A stretch of 25,278 nucleotides of DNA from an uncultured bacterium (GTDB taxonomy: Bacteria > Actinomycetota > Coriobacteriia > Coriobacteriales > Coriobacteriaceae), in NCBI GenBank assembly GCA_905215205.1, contig CAJMPK010000008.1, positions 1-25,278 of the forward strand, in the 5' to 3' direction. Under the pieces are notes generated by a model that made no database searches, had not been told where the DNA came from, and saw only the letters and a list, made by a program, of their open reading frames with translations. The position numbers were made by a program, and so were the translations under genes. Shown here in pieces: positions 21,656 through 25,278 of this stretch (within the stretch, counting starts at the first letter, position 1; every line of letters starts with the position of its first letter).

Positions 21656-21713
21656 CCGGCAGTTAGGAACGTTCCTTTTGTGCCGGCAGAAAGGGACTGA
21701 CCCCAACTGCCGG
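21656..21713. repeat. REP-like palindrome D
   Basis: CCGGCAGTT (21656-21664) and AACTGCCGG (21705-21713) form the outer 9-bp stem. Inside are the perfect palindromes GGAACGTTCC (21666-21675) and TGCCGGCA (21681-21688), and AAAGGGACTGACCCC, so the GGGAC core is present again. It lies between divergent genes (channel and sensor kinase). Confidence 0.6.
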
Positions 21714-21800
21714 GCGGAACCGTCTAGCGGTGCTGCTGCCGACTGGGCAGGCGGAGCTGGTATTCTTATGCGGTAATGTCTCGATTCATTAGGATTGCAT

Positions 21801-24604
21801 GTGAGAGCTGCCACTGTCCTTCGTTCAGTTATATGTCGCGCTCTGGTCGTTGCGCTTACCGCGCTCACCGTACTGAGCGCCGTCGCGCCCGCCCCCGCCT
21901 TTGCCGCCGACTCCGATCAGCAAGTCAAGACGGTCCGCGTCGGCTGGCTCGTCAACAACGAGGGCTTCCAGGACGGCACTCCCGGCGAGCGTCTCTCGGG
22001 ATGGGGCTACGAGTACCTCCAGACCCTGTCGTACTACACGCCCGGCTGGCGGTACGAATACGTCACCGGCACCTTCACCGAGCTTATGGACATGCTCGAG
22101 GCGGGCGAGATCGACCTCATGCCCAACATCTCCTACTCCGAGGAACGCGCCCAAAAGTTGCTCTTTTCCTCAAACCCCGAGGGCACCGAACGCTACTACA
22201 TCTACGCCAGGCCCGATCGCAACGATCTGGCCAAGGGTGACCCCCAAGCGCTCCAGGGCCTTACCATCGGCTACAACCCCGGCGTTATGCAAACCTTCGT
22301 TGGCCAGCAGTGGCTCACCAACGAAGGAATCGCCTGCACATACAGGGAGTATGACGGAGACTCCGTTCTCTTTGACGCGCTCGCAAACAACGAGGTCGAT
22401 GCCGTCATCATGAATGACACGATCTCGTCGCCCAGTGCCTCCCCCATGTTCTACATTGGTTCGAGCGACTACTACTTTGCCGTTCCCAAAAGCCGCCCCG
22501 ACCTGATGAACGACATCAATGCTGCCATGACGGCAATCGCCCGCGTCAACCCACGCTATAACGACGAAGTCAAATCTAGCTACTCGACCCAAAACAGCGG
22601 TTCATCATCGCTCAACGGCCCCGAATGTTCCTGGCTCAAAGCAAATGACAACACCATCACGCTCGGCTACATTACGGGCAAACTCCCCTACTGTAACGAA
22701 GACGAAGACGGCGAAATGGAAGGTTCGCTCGCATCGCTTGCGACGACGCTGCACGATAAATTTGGCATTACGGTCAAAACCGTCGCCTTTGATAGCTACA
22801 AGATGATGTCAAAGGCCCTGTCAAAGGGAAGCATAGACGTTGCGCTGCCGGTATACCGAGATTACTGGTTTGCCGAGCAAACAGGCGTTGTGCAGTCGGT
22901 ATCGTTGGGGACCATGTCCCTCACCGCCATCCACACCGGCAGCGACCTGAACAAAGACCTTCAGAGCATCGCCTGTACCAAATCATCGCTTATCAACCAA
23001 AATGCACTTGAAAGTCTGTTCCCCACAGCGACCGTAACCGAATACCAATCCGACGATGAAGCGTTCGACGCCCTCAGGAAGGGAACGGTGCACCGCATCG
23101 TCGCTCCCAGTTCACGCGTAAAAACCATCGGCGACCGTTATGATCTCGAGGACTGCGAGACGGTCGAGCTCCCTGACACCTGTGAGCTCTCGTGCTGGAT
23201 TTCGCGCGGAAAACCCGAGCTGTTGGGAATCATCAACAAGGGCATCATCAATGCCGGAGAATCGCTCTCCGCAAGCAATTTCTCCTCCACGTCGTACACG
23301 ACCCAGGAATCCAACACACTTCAATTCCTTTATCGCAACCGCACCGCCATTGCAGCTACCCTCATCGGTATGTTGTCGGTCGGCATCGTCCTGCTCATCT
23401 GGGCGCTCGTGCGCGCTCGAACCGAGCGCAAAAAAGCCGATGCTGCCAACGCCGCTAAGACGGCATTCCTCACGCGCATGAGCCACGACATCCGTACGCC
23501 GCTCAACGGCATCCTGGGCCTTATCGAGATCGAGGAATTGAAGGAAGGCGATATGCAAGTCGCCCGCGAGAGCCGTGCCAAGGCGCGCGTTGCCGCCAAT
23601 CACCTGCTCTCGCTGATCAACGACATCCTCGAGATGGGCAAAATCGAAGACCGCAAGCTAACACTGGAGCATGCGCCTTTTAACCTCAAAGAGCTCTGTG
23701 ACGATACGCTGGTGCTGTGCAAGCTCCGCGCGTCCAGTAACGGCATCACAATGCAGGACAATAGTCTGCCGTACGCCACGGGGCCATACATGATCGGCAG
23801 TCCCACCCATATCCGACAGATCATGATCAACCTGTTAGACAACAGCATTAAGTACAACAAGCACGGCGGCTCCGTCACCTTTAGTTCAAAGACAAGCCAC
23901 TCGATAACGGGCGCGCGCTCCTTTGCTTTAGCGTTTCGGATACCGGCATTGGCATGGCTCCCAAGTTTTTAAAGCATATCTATGAGCCGTTTGCCCAAGA
24001 AGGTGACGATGCGCGCAGCAAGTTCCAAGGAACCGGCATGGGCATGCCAATCGTCAAGTCGCTTATTGAACTGATGGGCGGCACGATTGAGATTTCGAGT
24101 GAGGTTGGCGTGGGAAGTACGTTCAACGTCCAGATTCCGCTCGATATCGACAAGAACCCTCAGACGCGGGCAGATACGGTCGAGAGGGCGCTCGACTGCT
24201 CGCTCGCCGACATGAACGTGCTGCTCGCCGAAGACAACGAATTGAATGCCGAGATTGCCCAGGCGCTGCTCGAAAGCGAAGGCATTGTCGTAACTCGCGC
24301 CGCCGATGGCAACGAAGCGGTCGACCTATACGTTGGCCGTCCCGCCGGCAGCTTCGATGCGATTCTGATGGACATCATGATGCCAGGCATGGACGGCTAC
24401 GAGGCAACCCGCGCGATTCGTCTGAGCGAGAAGGTCGATGCAGCCGACATTCCCATCATCGCGCTCACCGCCAACGCCTTCGCCGAGGACGCCAAGGCGG
24501 CACACGACGCCGGCATGAACGCCCATCTGTCCAAACCGGTCGACTTTAACAAGCTCAAAAACATGCTCGCCCGCATCAAGAAATACGGAGCTGTTTCGCT
24601 ATAA
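21801..24604 (+). pseudogene. frameshifted hybrid sensor histidine kinase with two periplasmic binding domains
   Basis: A BvgS-like hybrid kinase in two frames. From GTG at 21801 (AGGA 6 nt upstream; TTG at 21795 is an alternative) come a signal peptide ending near AFA-AD (about residue 36), a first substrate-binding domain (about 43-263), a second (about 283-505), one membrane helix (about 513-539), and a HisKA domain with phosphorylatable His562 in MSHDIRTPLNG. The N-box QIMINLLDNSIKYN is in this frame, but it runs to a stop at 23972. The kinase G1 box VSDTGIGM, the G2 region GTGMGMPIV and a receiver domain (ILMDIMMPGMDG, SKPV) are in another frame, open from 23885 to 24604. The shift equals a 1-nt deletion or 2-nt insertion. 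Without correction no complete ATPase domain is made. An assembly error is possible. Confidence 0.85.
23885..23926 (+). other. frameshift window in the sensor kinase, includes a (GC)4 run
   Basis: Upstream frame (codons starting at positions divisible by three) and downstream frame overlap from 23885. The downstream frame reads LLCFSVSDTGIGM from about 23918, which fits the kinase family, so the shift lies before this. A GCGCGCGC run is at 23911-23918. One extra GC unit would give exactly the observed shift; so would a single missing base near 23900. No -1 slippery heptamer is seen. Confidence 0.6.
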
Positions 24605-24642
24605 TTTGTGCTCAACCACCATACGCAGCAGAAAGGAAGCCA

Positions 24643-25125
24643 ATGATGTTTAGGCCCTTACGTCGAAAGAAACGCGCCATCACTGACGAGGAAGCGCGCG
24701 AACTGCTCGCTACCTGCAAGCGCGGCGTCTTTGCCGTCAACGGCGATGATGGCTACCCCTATGCCATTCCCGTCAACTACTTCTTTGACACCGAGCACGA
24801 TAAGATTTATTTCCATGGCGCCAAAGCCGGCCACAAGGTCGACGCACTCAAGCGCGATGACAAGGTCTGCTTTACCGTTTACGGCAACGAGTGGTACAAG
24901 GACGGTGACTGGGCTCCCTACGTTATGAGCACCGTGGTCTTTGGCCGCTGTCGCTTGGCGAATGACACCCCCGCGTTTATCGAGGATAAAGTTCGCCAGC
25001 TCGCGCTTAAGTACTACCCTTCTGCCGAAGAAGTCGAAGAGGAAATCGCCAAGGACATTAAGGGCGTCCAGCTCTACGAGATTACGATTGAGCATCTTAG
25101 CGGTAAGCAGATTCAAGAAAAATAA
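24643..25125 (+). CDS. pyridoxamine 5'-phosphate oxidase-like / Nim-like flavoprotein
   Basis: A 160-residue split-barrel protein of the pyridoxamine phosphate oxidase family, closest to the Nim group. It starts with MFRPLRRKKRAITDEEARELLATCKRGVFAVNGDDGYPYAIPVNY (about 2-46), then IYFHGAKAGHKVDALKRDDKVCFTVYG, the Nim-typical YFHxAxxGHK motif at about 65-75. NimA-type proteins bind FMN and reduce 5-nitroimidazoles, but most homologues are general flavin oxidoreductases, so resistance cannot be inferred. AAAGGAAG lies upstream of the double ATG. It follows the broken kinase gene by 38 bp and ends before a strong hairpin. Confidence 0.9.
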   Translation: MMFRPLRRKKRAITDEEARELLATCKRGVFAVNGDDGYPYAIPVNYFFDTEHDKIYFHGAKAGHKVDALKRDDKVCFTVYGNEWYKDGDWAPYVMSTVVFGRCRLANDTPAFIEDKVRQLALKYYPSAEEVEEEIAKDIKGVQLYEITIEHLSGKQIQEK

Positions 25126-25168
25126 ACCTCCGCAGCAGGTCTGCGCCCAATGGTTACAGATGCCTTAC

Positions 25169-25210
25169 CACACGGGGCCTTCTAGCCGACTTGGCAGAAG
25201 GCCCCGTGTG
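25169..25210. terminator. strong hairpin between convergent genes
   Basis: CACACGGGGCCTTCT (25169-25183) and its reverse complement (25196-25210) form a perfect 15-bp stem, with an inner GCC/GGC pairing. No U tract follows on the plus strand. It separates the Nim-like gene from the end of a minus-strand gene. Confidence 0.75.
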
Positions 25211-25220
25211 CAGTGCACAC

Positions 25221-25278
25221 TTACCGCGCATTAAAAACGTAGCGGTCCAGGCGGTCGCACGCTTCCCTTACGCGCGAA
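25221..25278 (-). CDS. C-terminal end of an unidentified protein (partial)
   Basis: The minus strand reads SRVREACDRLDRYVFNAR and then TAA (25221-25223), with the rest outside the window. The arginine- and acid-rich helical tail ending after a terminator-like hairpin is consistent with a real gene end. REACDRLDRYV is reminiscent of the last helix of PLP-dependent aminotransferases, but 18 residues are too few to assign a family. Confidence 0.4.
   Translation of the reverse strand, partial: SRVREACDRLDRYVFNAR

Noticed and set aside
23885..23926. Programmed -1 frameshift in the sensor kinase
   Set aside because: No X XXY YYZ heptamer is found in the upstream frame within the window where both frames are open, and hybrid kinases are not known to use recoding. 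A mutation or assembly error is simpler.
1..25278. CRISPR array, insertion sequence, integrase or prophage
   Set aside because: No regularly spaced repeat longer than the 10-bp set, no transposase or recombinase-like protein, and no phage structural gene was seen.

Overview
The window looks like chromosomal DNA from a gut Coriobacteriia species, most likely Collinsella or a close relative. I base this on the high GC content, the strong AAGGAG ribosome binding sites, tightly packed short operons, the gene mix and the style of intergenic palindromes. The assignment is by recognition only; no search was run. There is no tRNA, rRNA, CRISPR array, complete insertion sequence or prophage module.

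Layout. 1-3727 (minus strand): the N-terminal part of a UvrA-paralogue ABC ATPase, an AAA ATPase with a C-terminal winged-helix-like region preceded by three 10-bp-spaced TTATACC repeats, and an EF-G/TetM-like GTPase whose stop codon lies inside a palindrome. 4028-5850: a GNAT acetyltransferase, a small CxxC protein, rsmJ and a 47-residue membrane peptide. 6080-8983: a four-helix membrane protein, rlmA and a MATE exporter. 9011-11751: a LysR regulator divergent from an EamA transporter, then ung. 11807-14989 (minus): an operon of a queuosine-precursor-type (YhhQ/VUT) transporter and a short-chain dehydrogenase, and prfC. The transporter has a good promoter and a leader that could be a preQ1-type riboswitch. 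15205-17185: a YtrA-type GntR regulator with a two-gene ABC exporter. 17459-18334: an EamA transporter made of two very similar halves. 18350-20481 (minus): a ClC-family channel and an EFR1-type flavodoxin/ferredoxin protein. 20607-21602 (minus): a LOG-family hydrolase and a two-helix potassium channel. 21801-24604: a hybrid sensor kinase with two periplasmic binding domains, broken by a frameshift. 24643-25125: a Nim-like flavoprotein, then a strong hairpin and the end of an unidentified minus-strand gene.

How the genes fit together. Many are translation or rRNA functions (EF-G-like GTPase, rsmJ, rlmA, prfC) or protective and efflux functions (UvrA-like ATPase, MATE, the GntR-ABC exporter, Nim-like protein). 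This suggests a stress or antibiotic-tolerance flavour, but they are separate transcription units and I do not claim a single pathway.

The most interesting signals are non-coding. Five intergenic palindromes (1697-1731, 6572-6608, 7476-7539, 15075-15124, 21656-21713) have unrelated stems but all carry GGGAC/GTCCC, and two of them overlap the stop codon of the neighbouring gene. Next are the candidate riboswitch at about 13225-13275 and the kinase frameshift near a (GC)4 run. No clearly undescribed multi-gene system was found.
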